Below, piece after piece: positions 52,110 through 61,499 of a stretch of DNA of 64,000 nucleotides (position 1 is the stretch's first letter; the number at the start of each line of letters is the position of its first letter). Source of the DNA: UBA2386 sp046306335 (GTDB taxonomy: Bacteria > Planctomycetota > UBA1135 > UBA2386); contig JBKDXM010000150.1 in the NCBI GenBank assembly GCA_046306335.1, positions 62,001-126,000 of the forward strand, written 5' to 3'. The notes beneath the pieces were generated by a model, which saw nothing but the letters and a program-made list of their open reading frames with translations, did no database searches and was not told the DNA's origin. Both the position numbers and the translations under genes were made by a program.

Positions 52110-53177
52110 ATGACCATGACCGCCATGACCGCCAGCCTGCCGTTGCCGCCGTTCGCCTTCTCGCAGTGGGGTTGGTACCTCGCCATCCCGATCCTGTTCG
52201 TCGTCGTCGTCCTGCTGCTGCTGCTGAAGTTCCTCAACCTCTGGATCCAGGCGTACATGTCGGGCACGCCGATCGGGCTGTTCCAGCTCGTCGGCATGTC
52301 GCTGCGCAAGGTCAACCCGACGGTGATCGTGCGCGCGGCGATCTCGGCGACGCAGGCCGGCCTGCCGCTCAACGTGCGCGACCTCGAGGCGCACTACCTC
52401 GCCGGCGGCCGCGTGCTCAACGTCGTGCAGGCGCTCATCGCCGCCGACCGCGCCAACCTCGGCCTCGACTTCCGCCAGGCGGCGGCGATCGACCTCGCCG
52501 GACGCGACGTGCTCGACGCCGTGCAGACGTCGGTGACGCCGAAGGTCATCGACTGTCCGCCCGAGGGCAAGGTCGCGGCGATGGCGAAGAACGGCATCCA
52601 GGTGCTGGCCAAGGCGCGCGTCACGGTGCGCACCAACATCAAGCGCCTCGTCGGCGGCGCCACCGAGGAGACGATCATCGCTCGCGTCGGCGAGGGCATC
52701 GTCTCGACGATCGGTTCGGCCGACTCGCACAAGGACGTGTTGGAGAACCCCGACCGCATCAGCAAGGGCGTGCTGAGCAAGGGCCTCGACGCCGGCACGG
52801 CGTTCGAGATCCTGTCGATCGACATCGCCGACGTCGACATCGGCGACAACATCGGCGCGCGCCTGCAGGCCGACCAGGCCGAGGCCGACAAGCGCGTCGC
52901 GCAGGCCGCCGCCGAGAGCCGCCGCGCGATGGCCGTCGCCGCCGAGCAGGAGAACGTCGCCGAGATCGCCGCCAACCGCGCCAAGCTGGTGCTCGCCGAG
53001 GCCGAGGTGCCGCAGGCCATGGCGCACGCGTTCCGCAGCGGGCATCTGGGCATCCTCGACTACCAGCGCATCAAGAACCTCGAGGCCGACACCCGCATGC
53101 GCTCGCAGATCGCGCTCGGCGAGGAGTCGCACCTCTCGGCCGAGAGCCAGCGCAAGAAGATGCCGGGCCAGGAGTGA
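52110..53177 (+). CDS. floA: Flotillin-like protein FloA
   Basis: 355 residues. SPFH-family scaffold of membrane microdomains. An N-terminal hairpin helix (YLAIPILFVVVVLLLLLKFL) anchors it, then the FloA signature YMSGTPIGLFQLVGMSLRKV, VIVRAAISATQAGL, and a C-terminal coiled coil (QADQAEADKRVAQAAAE) ending IALGEESHL. ATG at 52110; two nearby in-frame ATGs are possible. Located directly after nfeD, the common partner order in many bacteria. Confidence 0.96.
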   Translation: MTMTAMTASLPLPPFAFSQWGWYLAIPILFVVVVLLLLLKFLNLWIQAYMSGTPIGLFQLVGMSLRKVNPTVIVRAAISATQAGLPLNVRDLEAHYLAGGRVLNVVQALIAADRANLGLDFRQAAAIDLAGRDVLDAVQTSVTPKVIDCPPEGKVAAMAKNGIQVLAKARVTVRTNIKRLVGGATEETIIARVGEGIVSTIGSADSHKDVLENPDRISKGVLSKGLDAGTAFEILSIDIADVDIGDNIGARLQADQAEADKRVAQAAAESRRAMAVAAEQENVAEIAANRAKLVLAEAEVPQAMAHAFRSGHLGILDYQRIKNLEADTRMRSQIALGEESHLSAESQRKKMPGQE

Positions 53178-53180
53178 GCC

Positions 53181-53948
53181 GTGGGCCGCTTGTTCGAGTT
53201 CTTCGCCCGCAACCCCGTCCTGCTGCTGGTCGTGGTCGTTTGGCTCGCCGGCATCGTCGGCAACGTCGCCAAGGCGGCCAAGCGGTCGCGCGAGGCGGCG
53301 GCGCGGCGGCCCGGGCCGACGTCGATGCCGTCGCCGCAGCCGATGCGCAGCGAGCCGGCGCAGGCGCGGGCTCCGGTCGGTGACGCCCGGCCGATGGGGC
53401 AGCGCGACGCCGAGGCGGTGGCGCGCGAGATGCGCCGGATCCTCGGCCTCGAACCCGAGGCGGGCCGGCGCGAGCCGGACGGCATCGAAGGCCGCGCCGA
53501 GCCGCTCGCCGGCGACCGCGCCGTGGGGATGGACGCGCCGCCGCGCCCGGTGGTGCCCCAGCGCCCGGCCCCGGCTGCGCCGCCGCGCCGCCCCGTCGTC
53601 GTCCCGCGGCAGCCCGTCGAGCGCGCCGAGCCGCTGCCTTCGAGCGCCCGCCGCGACGCGGCGACGCCGGAGCGCGCGCCGACCCCCGTGCAACCGTCGA
53701 CCAACCGGCGGCGGCTCGACATCCACGTCGACCCGCACGTCGGCGAGTCGATCGGCAAGCGCGCGCGCGTCGGCTCCGGCAAGGTCGGCGACCACGCGCT
53801 CGGCGAACTCGGCGGCCGGGCGCAGGCACCGATGGCGCGCGCGGTCCGCGGCGCCCGCTACGAACTCGACGACCTCAAGCGCGCGTTCGTGCTGAGCGAA
53901 ATCCTCGGCCCGCCCTTGGCGTCGCGGCCCGAGCGGCGCGACGGCTGA
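53181..53948 (+). CDS. Proline-rich single-span membrane protein
   Basis: 255 residues from a GTG four bases after floA. One N-terminal transmembrane helix (NPVLLLVVVVWLAGIVGNV), a long Pro/Arg/Ala-rich low-complexity region (about 30-170) and a C-terminal segment with IHVDPHVGESIGKR and LDDLKRAFVLSEILGPPLA. The latter ends in an amphipathic helix typical of an interaction motif. No family recognised. Its position in an nfeD-floA operon suggests association with FloA microdomains (inference). Confidence 0.62.
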   Translation: MGRLFEFFARNPVLLLVVVVWLAGIVGNVAKAAKRSREAAARRPGPTSMPSPQPMRSEPAQARAPVGDARPMGQRDAEAVAREMRRILGLEPEAGRREPDGIEGRAEPLAGDRAVGMDAPPRPVVPQRPAPAAPPRRPVVVPRQPVERAEPLPSSARRDAATPERAPTPVQPSTNRRRLDIHVDPHVGESIGKRARVGSGKVGDHALGELGGRAQAPMARAVRGARYELDDLKRAFVLSEILGPPLASRPERRDG

Positions 53949-53949
53949 C

Positions 53950-53987
53950 GCCGGCGGCAGCCGGTCGCGCGGTCACTTGCCGCCGGC
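53950..53987. terminator. Hairpin between convergent genes
   Basis: Ten-bp inverted repeat GCCGGCGGCA (53950-53959) and TGCCGCCGGC (53978-53987), loop 18 bases, between the proline-rich gene (+) and the M28 peptidase gene (-). It covers the peptidase stop codon and has no U-tract. Confidence 0.4.
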
Positions 53988-55676
53988 CGGCGCGGGCTTC
54001 AGCGGCGCGGCCGGCGCTTCCGGCGCGCGGTTGCGGCCACCGCCGCGGAACTTGCCCCACAGCTCCGGCTCGATCTCAGGGCGTCCCGGCTGCGTCGCCA
54101 GCTCGAAGCCGATGTCGTAGACCCACGTCGCGATGCGCAGCAGCTTCTCGTAGTGGATCTTGTCCGGCGTGTCGGTCGTCTGGTGGTAGTCGCGGTGCAG
54201 CCCGGTGAAGAAGAACGCCACCGGCACGCCCTTCTGGGCGAAGTTGGCGTGGTCGCTGCGGCTGAACATGCCTTCCTGGTCGTATTCGATCTCGAAACCG
54301 GCCGACTTGTTGGCGGCGAGGCAAAGGTCGTGCAGGGCGGGGGCGAGCTTCCTGGTGCCGACGAGGTGCACCGTGTTGCGGTTGTTCTCGGCGAGTTCGC
54401 CCTTGTCGCCTTCCATGTTCTCCTCCTCGTCACGGCCGATCATGTCCATCTGCAGCTCGGCGACGATCGACGACAACGGGATCGGGCAGTTGTCGGCGAA
54501 GAAGCGCGAGCCGATCAGCCCGTTCTCCTCGCCGGAGAAGCACACGAACAGCACGCTGCGCGCCGGCCGGACCGCGTTCTTGGCGAACATCTGCGCCACC
54601 GCCAGCACGCCGGTGGTGCCCGAGCCGTCGTCGTCGGCGCCGGGGCTGATCGCGTCGCCGCGGCGGCCGAGGTGGTCGAGGTGGCTGCCGATGACCACGT
54701 ACTCGTCCTTCTTCGCCGGATCGCTGCCCGGCAGCACCGCGAACACGTTCATCGCCGGCGCGTTGGCCTCCTCGGTCGCGAGCGACAACTGCGCGCGCAG
54801 CGGCAGCGGCGTGGCCGTGGCGGCCTTGGCGAGGCCGTCGACGGTCATGCCGGCGGCGGCGAGGATCGCGGCGAGGTCGTCGCCGCCGATGGTCGGCTGG
54901 GCCGGCTGACGGCGGGCACCGCCGGCGGCCGGGTTGGCGCGGCCGCCGCGGCCGGCGCCGGCGCGGCCGACCATGCCGCCGGTCGGCGTCGTCGCCTGCG
55001 TCATCACGATCGCCGCCGCTTCCTTGCCCTGCAGCGCCTGCTGCACGGCGAAGGTCGAGAACGGATTGCGCGCACCGTCGTCGCCCTGCTGGCGCACGTG
55101 CACGAGCGCGACCTTGCCCTTCAGGTCGAGGTCGTCGAGGCCCTCGATCTTCGGCATCTGCATGCGCCGGCCGCCGCCCTCGCTGCGCGGCGGCGCCGCC
55201 GGCACGTCGACGCACACGAGCACCACCTCGCCAGCCGCGTCGGTGGTCGCGGCGTTGCCGCCCAGGCGCGCCGCCGGGATCGTCAGCACGTCGGCGTCGC
55301 CCTTCTGGAAATTCAGGTAGGTCTTGTCGGCGACGACCTTCGTCGTCGACCACGGCACGTGCTGGAAGTACGTGCCGTCCTGGCCGCGGGCCTCGAGGCC
55401 GAGCGCCTTGAAGTGCGCGGCGACGTAGTTGGCGGCCTTCTCGAAGCCGGGCTGGCCGGTGCCGCGGCCTTCGAAGTCGGGACCGGCGAGCGTGTGCAGC
55501 CACTCCTTGCACTGCTTGACGTCGACCGTGGTCGCGCCGGCGGCGCGGTCGGCCTTCAGGCCGGGGGCTTGGGCGGGGGCCTGGGCGAGCAGGCCGCTCG
55601 CTGCCGCGAACAGCGCGAGTGCCAGGGCGGTGGGGCGGGCTGGGAAGAGGAGGGCGAGCGGGTCGGGTCGCGGCAT
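53973..55676 (-). CDS. Secreted M28-family zinc aminopeptidase
   Basis: 567 residues. Signal peptide (PTALALALFAAASGLLAQ). An inserted PA-like domain (about 110-270) carries a Gly/Arg-rich loop (AGAGRGGRANPAAGG). The M28 zinc site is complete: SHLDHLG, SPGADDDGSG, GEENGLIGSR (base Glu and ligand), DMIGR, and HQTTDT. A C-terminal extension of about 40 residues is Pro/Ala-rich. Predicted periplasmic or extracellular aminopeptidase; together with the S46 enzyme it suggests peptide scavenging. The ATG at 55676 is chosen at the start of the signal peptide; the frame runs on through the neighbouring gene. A TAGAAC -10-like element lies about 35 bases upstream. Confidence 0.92.
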   Translation of the reverse strand: MPRPDPLALLFPARPTALALALFAAASGLLAQAPAQAPGLKADRAAGATTVDVKQCKEWLHTLAGPDFEGRGTGQPGFEKAANYVAAHFKALGLEARGQDGTYFQHVPWSTTKVVADKTYLNFQKGDADVLTIPAARLGGNAATTDAAGEVVLVCVDVPAAPPRSEGGGRRMQMPKIEGLDDLDLKGKVALVHVRQQGDDGARNPFSTFAVQQALQGKEAAAIVMTQATTPTGGMVGRAGAGRGGRANPAAGGARRQPAQPTIGGDDLAAILAAAGMTVDGLAKAATATPLPLRAQLSLATEEANAPAMNVFAVLPGSDPAKKDEYVVIGSHLDHLGRRGDAISPGADDDGSGTTGVLAVAQMFAKNAVRPARSVLFVCFSGEENGLIGSRFFADNCPIPLSSIVAELQMDMIGRDEEENMEGDKGELAENNRNTVHLVGTRKLAPALHDLCLAANKSAGFEIEYDQEGMFSRSDHANFAQKGVPVAFFFTGLHRDYHQTTDTPDKIHYEKLLRIATWVYDIGFELATQPGRPEIEPELWGKFRGGGRNRAPEAPAAPLKPAPAGGK

Positions 55677-55762
55677 CGGGTAGGTCGTGTGTTGGGTCGG
55701 CGAGGTTCTACGCCACTTCGCCCGTGCGCGCGAGGCGGGGACGCACGCCGGCGCGGGCGCGA

Positions 55763-57112
55763 TCAGACGCCGCGCAGCGACACGAGCGGGTCGTGGCGCG
55801 CCGCCCGCCAAGCCGGCAGGAACGACACCACGACGCCCACGACCAGCGCCATCGCCGCGACCTGCAGCAGCCACGCCGGCTCGATCGCGCACGGCACGCG
55901 GTCGAGGTTGTAGACCTCGATCGGGAACAGGTCGATGCCCGTCGCCCAGCGCACCGCCTGCCGGACCTCTTCCAGGTACACGCCCGTGACGGCCCCGAGC
56001 ACGAGGCCGGCGGCGACGCCGGCGAGGGTGATGACGACGCCGCAGGCGAGGAACACCGACGCGACGCCGCGCGGCGTGCCGCCCATCGCCGTCAGGATGC
56101 CGATGTCGGCGACCTTCTCGGTCACCATCATCGACAGCGTGGCGAGCATCAGGAACGCGGCGACGACCATGATGACGAACAGCACCAGCTGCATCAGGCC
56201 CCGTTGGTGCTCGATCGACTCGAGGAAGCGGCCGTTCTTCTCGCGCCACGTCTGCACGACGCCGTAGGCCGCGCGGTCGTCGCCGCCGCCCCGTTCGAGC
56301 GCCGTGCGCACGGCGCGTTGCATGCGCGCGGCCGTCGCGTCCAGTTGCGCCGGGTCGCGCACGGCGACGGCGACCTCCTGCACGAGGTCCGGCTCGCCGG
56401 GGTGCAGGCGCTTCCGCAGCGTCGCGTCGGCCACGAACACCGTGTTGCCCTCGAAGCCGCCGTGCGCGGTCTTGAAGGCGCCGCCGACGACGAGGTCGAT
56501 CTGCACCTTGGTCGGGGTGCGGTTGCCGCGCGCGTCGCGCACGACCTGCGCCGTCGTCAGCACGACGCGGTCGCCCGGCCGCAGTCCTTCGCGCCGCATG
56601 CGTTCGAGCCCGACCAGAGCGGTCGGGGTGCCGTCGGCCGCCGGCGCCAGCGGCGGTGACGGGCTGCGCAGTTCGGTCGGGATCGCCGGGTCGGCGAGCC
56701 AGCCGGCGAAGCCGGTGACCGCGGCCTCGGCCTGCGGGTCGATGCCCTGGACGAACAGGAACGGTTGGTCGCCGCCGTGCAAGGCCGAACGGCCGGGCAG
56801 CGGCGCCTGCGGCGGCCGGCGGCCGGGGCGCGCCAGCATGCCGAAGTGCAGCAGTCGTGGGGCGACGTCGGCGACCTGCGGTTCGTCGCGCAGCGCGGCG
56901 CGCAGCTGCGGCCACGGCAGGTCGGGCGGCAGGTTGGTCACCGAGACGTCGGCGCTGGCGGCGTGCACGTGGTCTTCGACCACCTGCAGGAAGCCGGAGA
57001 ACAACGAAACGACGACGACCAGCGCCCAGACGCTGATGGTGATGCCCGCCATGCCGAGCAGGTTGATCGGCCGGGTCAGCAGGTAGCGCAGCGCCAGGAA
57101 CAGGCGGTACAT
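55763..57112 (-). CDS. LolC/LolE-type FtsX permease (distal copy)
   Basis: 449 residues. Four-helix MacB/FtsX-type permease with a large periplasmic domain between helix 1 (about 20-45) and helices 2-4 (about 310-440). The C-terminal core reads VTEKVADIGILTAMGGTPRGVASVFL, the family's conserved KxxDIGILxAxGxxxxxV. It would pair with the LolD ATPase and the second permease to extract lipoproteins from the inner membrane. The start (ATG 57112) overlaps the lolD stop by one base. An in-frame start at 57157 would add 15 residues. Confidence 0.87.
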   Translation of the reverse strand: MYRLFLALRYLLTRPINLLGMAGITISVWALVVVVSLFSGFLQVVEDHVHAASADVSVTNLPPDLPWPQLRAALRDEPQVADVAPRLLHFGMLARPGRRPPQAPLPGRSALHGGDQPFLFVQGIDPQAEAAVTGFAGWLADPAIPTELRSPSPPLAPAADGTPTALVGLERMRREGLRPGDRVVLTTAQVVRDARGNRTPTKVQIDLVVGGAFKTAHGGFEGNTVFVADATLRKRLHPGEPDLVQEVAVAVRDPAQLDATAARMQRAVRTALERGGGDDRAAYGVVQTWREKNGRFLESIEHQRGLMQLVLFVIMVVAAFLMLATLSMMVTEKVADIGILTAMGGTPRGVASVFLACGVVITLAGVAAGLVLGAVTGVYLEEVRQAVRWATGIDLFPIEVYNLDRVPCAIEPAWLLQVAAMALVVGVVVSFLPAWRAARHDPLVSLRGV

Positions 57113-57807
57113 CAGGACACCACCCGGCCGTCCTTCATGCGGATGGTGCGGCCGCACCGGCGCGCCAGCTCCTCGTCGTGGGTCACCAGCAGCAGCGCCA
57201 GCCCGTCCTGTCGCGCCACCTCGAACATCAATTCGACGACGCCCGCGGCGGTGTGCGAGTCCAGGTTGCCGGTCGGCTCGTCGGCGAGCAGCGCGCGCGG
57301 CCGCGCCAGCAACGCGCGGGCGATGGCGACGCGCTGGCGCTCGCCGCCCGACAGTTCGGCGGGCCGGTGGCGCATGCGGTCCGCGAGGCCGACGCGCGCC
57401 AACATGGCCTCGGCCTCGGCCCGCGCCTGCTTGCGGCGCCGCCAGTAGGCGAGCGGCGAGATCGCCATCATCTGGGCCAGCAGCACGTTCTGCAGCGCCG
57501 TCAGCTCCGGGATGAGGTGGTAGAACTGGAACACGAAGCCGACGTGGCGGTGGCGCAGCGCCGCGCGCTCGCGCACCGGCAGGTCGTCGACGCGGCGGCC
57601 GTCGTAGCGCACCTCGCCGCCGCTCGGCGCGTCGAGCAGGCCGAGCTCGTGCAGCAGCGTCGACTTGCCGGCGCCCGAGGCGCCGAGCAGCGCCACCGAC
57701 TCGCCGGCGGCGACCGCGAGGTCGATGCCGCGCAGCACGGGGATCTCCTGCCGCCCGAGGCGGTAGTGCTTGGTGACGGCGACGGCGTGCAGCGCGGCGG
57801 GGGTCAT
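57112..57807 (-). CDS. lolD: Lipoprotein-releasing ABC transporter ATP-binding protein
   Basis: 231 residues. Walker A LGASGAGKST (41-50), Q-loop (FQFYHLIPELT), signature LSGGE (152-156), Walker B ALLADEPTGNLD and switch His (THDEE). The MacB-like core plus flanking FtsX permease genes on both sides identify it as LolD rather than FtsE. Its stop overlaps the following permease start, and its start overlaps the preceding permease stop, so translation of the three is coupled. Confidence 0.92.
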   Translation of the reverse strand: MTPAALHAVAVTKHYRLGRQEIPVLRGIDLAVAAGESVALLGASGAGKSTLLHELGLLDAPSGGEVRYDGRRVDDLPVRERAALRHRHVGFVFQFYHLIPELTALQNVLLAQMMAISPLAYWRRRKQARAEAEAMLARVGLADRMRHRPAELSGGERQRVAIARALLARPRALLADEPTGNLDSHTAAGVVELMFEVARQDGLALLLVTHDEELARRCGRTIRMKDGRVVS

Positions 57808-59291
57808 TCGCGGCTCAGGCAGAGGACGGGGTGCATGCGGGCGGCCTGCCGCGAGGGCACGGCGGCGACGATCACGGCGAGCGTGACGGCGCCGGCGGCG
57901 ACGGTCGCGATCCAGGACGGTTCCAGGCGGCAGGGGACTTCGCGCAGGTCGAACAGGCGGCGCGGGAACAGTTCGAGCTGGAAGTTGGCGAACATCCACT
58001 CGTTGGCGGCGTTGAGGTTCCACGCCGACAGCATGCCGGCGAGCAGGCCGAGCGTCGTGCCGACCAGCGCGACGGCGAGGCCGCTGACCAGGAACACGCC
58101 GCCGACGCTGCGCGGCGAGCCGCCGAGCGCCGCGAGGATGCCGATGTCCTTGACCTTCTGCACGACCATCATGTGCAGCGTCGCGTAGATGACGAAGGCG
58201 GCGACGAGCATCACGACGAACAGCACGAACTGCATCATGCCCTGCTCGTGCGCGACGGCGGACAGGAACGTCTCGTTCTGCTGCTGCCAGTCGGCGACGA
58301 GGCACGGGGCCGCGCCCGGCGGCAGCGCCGCCTGCACGCGCTCGCGGATCGCCGCCGCGGTCGCCGTCACGGCCGCCGGCGGCAGGCCGTCGCGCAGCCG
58401 TACGGCGACGTCGGTGACGACGTCGACGCTCGCCGGGTCGGCGGCGTCCTGGCCGAGCATCGTGCGCAGCGTCTCGATCGGCAGCAGCACCATGCCCTCG
58501 TCGACGGCGCGGCTGCCGGTGGCGAAGCAGCCGGCGAAGCCGACGCGCAGCGAGTGCGTGTGCAGCGCCGCGCCGCCGTCGCCGCCGGTGAACGACGCGC
58601 ACACGACGTCGAACGGCTCGCTGCGCGGGAACCAGCCGAGCTGGCGGACGCGCTGCCAGCCGAACAGCACGCCCGGCCAGGCGCCGCGCTGGTCCTCGCT
58701 GCGCGCTTCGTGCGGCAGGCCGGCGCGGCGGCGGGCGCGCCACTCGTCGGCGTCGGGCATGCCAAGGCGCGCGCGGCGGCCGGCGTCGGCGTCGTCGAGC
58801 ACGGGCGAGCGCCAGAAGTCGCCGGGGTAACGCTGCGCCAGTTCGTCGGGACCGCGCTCGAGCCAGCGGCGCAGGCCGCTGACCGCGGCTTCGCGGTCCG
58901 GATCGACGCCGACCAGCAGCGCGAAGCCGTTCTGGGTGTGGTCGAAGTCGACCTGGGAACTGCCCTGGTCGGCGATGCCGGTGCGGCGCTGGCGCACCTG
59001 CAACAGCAGGCCGTGGTGGCGCAGGCGAGGCGCCGTCGCGACGACGCCCTCGACGCCGGCGATGACCGCGGCGAGCCGCTCGAAGCTGGCGTCGTGCGGC
59101 AGGTCGGTGACCATCAGGTCGCAGGCGCTGCTGCGCACGTCCTGGCGGATCTGGCTGACGAAGCCGGTGAACACGCTGTCGACGAGGAGGATCGCCCAGA
59201 CGGCGAAGGTCACGCCGAAGACGGCGAGCAGGTTGATGCGGCGCGTCAGCAGGTAACGCCACGCCACGAACGGGCTGAAGGCGTCGATCAC
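57804..59291 (-). CDS. LolC/LolE-type FtsX permease (proximal copy)
   Basis: 495 residues from a GTG that overlaps the lysS stop by three bases. The first helix (NLLAVFGVTFAVWAILLV) precedes a large periplasmic domain (about 45-360), longer than the other copy, and a C-terminal helix block with VQKVKDIGILAALGGSPRSVGGVFL. Pairs with the second permease and LolD as an asymmetric LolCDE-type transporter. Which of the two permeases is LolC or LolE cannot be decided here. Confidence 0.87.
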   Translation of the reverse strand: MIDAFSPFVAWRYLLTRRINLLAVFGVTFAVWAILLVDSVFTGFVSQIRQDVRSSACDLMVTDLPHDASFERLAAVIAGVEGVVATAPRLRHHGLLLQVRQRRTGIADQGSSQVDFDHTQNGFALLVGVDPDREAAVSGLRRWLERGPDELAQRYPGDFWRSPVLDDADAGRRARLGMPDADEWRARRRAGLPHEARSEDQRGAWPGVLFGWQRVRQLGWFPRSEPFDVVCASFTGGDGGAALHTHSLRVGFAGCFATGSRAVDEGMVLLPIETLRTMLGQDAADPASVDVVTDVAVRLRDGLPPAAVTATAAAIRERVQAALPPGAAPCLVADWQQQNETFLSAVAHEQGMMQFVLFVVMLVAAFVIYATLHMMVVQKVKDIGILAALGGSPRSVGGVFLVSGLAVALVGTTLGLLAGMLSAWNLNAANEWMFANFQLELFPRRLFDLREVPCRLEPSWIATVAAGAVTLAVIVAAVPSRQAARMHPVLCLSRE

Positions 59292-60784
59292 GGCTGCGGC
59301 GCGTCCGGCGCCGGCGCAGCGCCTTCGCCCGCGGCGGCAGCGCCCGGCTCGACCCGGCGCAGCAGCGGGAACAGCACGACGTCGCGGATCGAGGTCGAGC
59401 CGGTGAGCAGCATGCACAGCCGGTCGATGCCGATGCCGAGCCCGCCGGCGGGCGGCATGCCGAACTCCAGCGCGGTGACGTAGTCGACGTCGACCTCGCC
59501 CGGGGTCTCGTCGTCCTTGTGCGCGACCTGTTCCTGGAAGCGCTGCTCCTGGTCGATCGGGTCGTTGAGCTCGCTGAAGGCGTTGCCCAGCTCCATGCCG
59601 GCGACGAACAGCTCGAAGCGCTCGGTGACGCGCGGGTCGTCGGCCATGCGCTTGGCCAGCGGGCTGATCGCGACCGGGTAGTCGTGCACGAAGATCGGCC
59701 CCTGCAGCGTGTCCTCGACCGTCGCCTCGAAGACGTCGTTGGCGAGCTTCGCCGGCGCCAGGCCGTCGGTCGGCAGGCCGAGTGCGCGCGCGCGCGCGAC
59801 GCAGGCGGCGTGGTCGAACCAGTCGACGCCCGGGTTCTGCTGCGCGAACAGGTCGAGGTAGCGCGCCTTCTGGAACGGCGGCTTCAAGTCGTACGTCTTG
59901 TCGCGGAAGGTCACCACGCCCTTGCCGCCGAGCACCGTCTCGACGAGATGGCCGAACAGGCCCTCGACGCGCGCCATGATGTCGCGGTAGTCCGCCCACG
60001 CCTCGTAGCTCTCCAGCATGGTGAACTCGGGGTTGTGGCGGGTGCTGACGCCTTCGTTGCGGAAGACGCGGCCGATCTCGTAGACGCGCTCCATGCCGCC
60101 GACGACGAGGCGCTTTAGGTACAGCTCCGGCGCGATGCGCAGGTAGAGCTGCATGTCGAGCGCGTTGTGGTGGGTGACGAACGGCCGCGCGGCGGCGCCG
60201 CCGAAGATCGGCTGCAGGATCGGCGTCTCGACCTCCAGGTACCCGAGCGAGTCGAAGTACCGCCGCGTCTCGCGCACGATCTTGCTGCGCGTCGCGAACG
60301 CCTGCCGCACCTCGGGATTGGCGTACAGGTCGACGTAGCGCATGCGGTAGCGCTGTTCGGTGTCGACGAGGCCGTGCCACTTCTCGGGCGCGGCGCGCAA
60401 GGCCTTCGCGGCCAGTTCCACCTGGGACGCCCACAGGGTCGGCTCGCCCTTCTGGGTGGTGCCGAGCGTGCCGGTGACGCTGACGTGGTCGTTGCCCTCG
60501 ACCTGCTTGCGGTCGGGCCAGAAGGCCGGCAGGCGGTCGCGCTCGAAGCCGACCTGCAGGCTGCCGGTGCGGTCGGCGACGTGGGCGAAGCGCAGCTTGC
60601 CGAAGTCGCGGACGACCCCGAGCCGGCCGGCGATGGTCACCGTCTGGCCGGTGCGGGCGGCGAAGTCGGCGAGCAGGTCGCCGATGGGTTGGCCGCGGGT
60701 CACCCGCGCCGGGAACGGATCTCGTCCGGCGGCGCGCATGGCCTGGAGCTTCTGGAGGCGGTCGTTGGCGATCCCGTCGGTCAC
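59288..60784 (-). CDS. lysS: Lysyl-tRNA synthetase, class II
   Basis: 498 residues from a GTG at 60784; family-length. Charges tRNA-Lys. OB-fold anticodon domain (about 55-140, VTIAGRLGVVRDFGKLRFAHV). Class II motifs: motif 1 region SLGYLEVETPILQP, motif 2 RVFRNEGVSTRHNPEFTMLE, motif 3 GGLGIGIDRLCMLLTGSTSIRD (part). A CGGAACC lies just upstream of the start. It is the first gene of an operon with the lol permease and ATPase genes: the stop TGA overlaps the next GTG. Confidence 0.96.
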   Translation of the reverse strand: MTDGIANDRLQKLQAMRAAGRDPFPARVTRGQPIGDLLADFAARTGQTVTIAGRLGVVRDFGKLRFAHVADRTGSLQVGFERDRLPAFWPDRKQVEGNDHVSVTGTLGTTQKGEPTLWASQVELAAKALRAAPEKWHGLVDTEQRYRMRYVDLYANPEVRQAFATRSKIVRETRRYFDSLGYLEVETPILQPIFGGAAARPFVTHHNALDMQLYLRIAPELYLKRLVVGGMERVYEIGRVFRNEGVSTRHNPEFTMLESYEAWADYRDIMARVEGLFGHLVETVLGGKGVVTFRDKTYDLKPPFQKARYLDLFAQQNPGVDWFDHAACVARARALGLPTDGLAPAKLANDVFEATVEDTLQGPIFVHDYPVAISPLAKRMADDPRVTERFELFVAGMELGNAFSELNDPIDQEQRFQEQVAHKDDETPGEVDVDYVTALEFGMPPAGGLGIGIDRLCMLLTGSTSIRDVVLFPLLRRVEPGAAAAGEGAAPAPDAPQP

Positions 60785-61014
60785 GAGGTTCCGGAGCGGT
60801 GGGTGGTTTGGTCGAAAAGGCGGCGCATGGTAGCCACTCCGAGCGAGCAATGCTCCTGCGGCAGTGCAACCCCTGGCGGGGGCGCGGTCGATCGGTCGGC
60901 GTCCTGGGGGAGCCGGGCAGGCGGCGGGGTCGGGGGCGGGGCAGCGCCGATGGCATGGCCGGTGCGGCAGTGGCGTGCACCAGCCGCCGCGGCTGCTATC
61001 CTGCTGCACCTCTG

Positions 61015-61449
61015 ATGCCCCGCACGCTCTGCTTGTGGTCGGCTGCCGCGCTCCTCCTCGGGGCGCTCGTCCTCGGCAATCCGCTGCTGCCGCGCACGGC
61101 CGTGCCCGCCGGGCCCGCCGTGCCCGCCGGATCGCCGGCAATCGGCATGGCTCCGGTGGCCGCTCCCGGGCGGCCGGCCGGCGACACGCCCGTCCTGCAG
61201 CCGGCGGCTTGGCGGGAGGGTGCGCCGGGGCGCGTCCGTCCGGCGGCGGTGGCGCTCGCCGTGCACGGCGGCGGTGCCGTCGTCGCACCGGAGTGCCCCG
61301 ACCCCGCCGTCGCACCGTTCGTCGTCGCGATCGAGCGCGACGACGAGCACGGCGTCGTCTACGTGCTGCGCGACGGCCGCCGCATGGTCGCGGGCCGCGG
61401 CCCGCTCGCGCCGGCGCTGGTCGAACTGACGCCGGAACCGCCGCGCTGA
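61015..61449 (+). CDS. Small exported protein, unknown function
   Basis: 144 residues from the ATG at 61015. Signal peptide (LCLWSAAALLLGALVLG), then a Pro/Ala-rich linker and a short domain with APFVVAIERDDEHGVVYVLRDGRRM. A TATCCT -10-like element (60997-61002) lies 12 bases before the start. An earlier in-frame ATG at 60799 is less likely because it would bury the signal peptide. Divergent from lysS. No family recognised. Confidence 0.55.
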   Translation: MPRTLCLWSAAALLLGALVLGNPLLPRTAVPAGPAVPAGSPAIGMAPVAAPGRPAGDTPVLQPAAWREGAPGRVRPAAVALAVHGGGAVVAPECPDPAVAPFVVAIERDDEHGVVYVLRDGRRMVAGRGPLAPALVELTPEPPR

Positions 61450-61499
61450 CGCGGGCTGCGGCGGCCATCGTCGCTCTGGAGCCGGATCTGGTGCCCACC

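Noticed and set aside
45603..52372. Long frames of 975-1520 residues on both strands over the peptidase, toroid and nfeD genes
   Set aside because: Shadows of genes with catalytic motifs; no independent start or domain.
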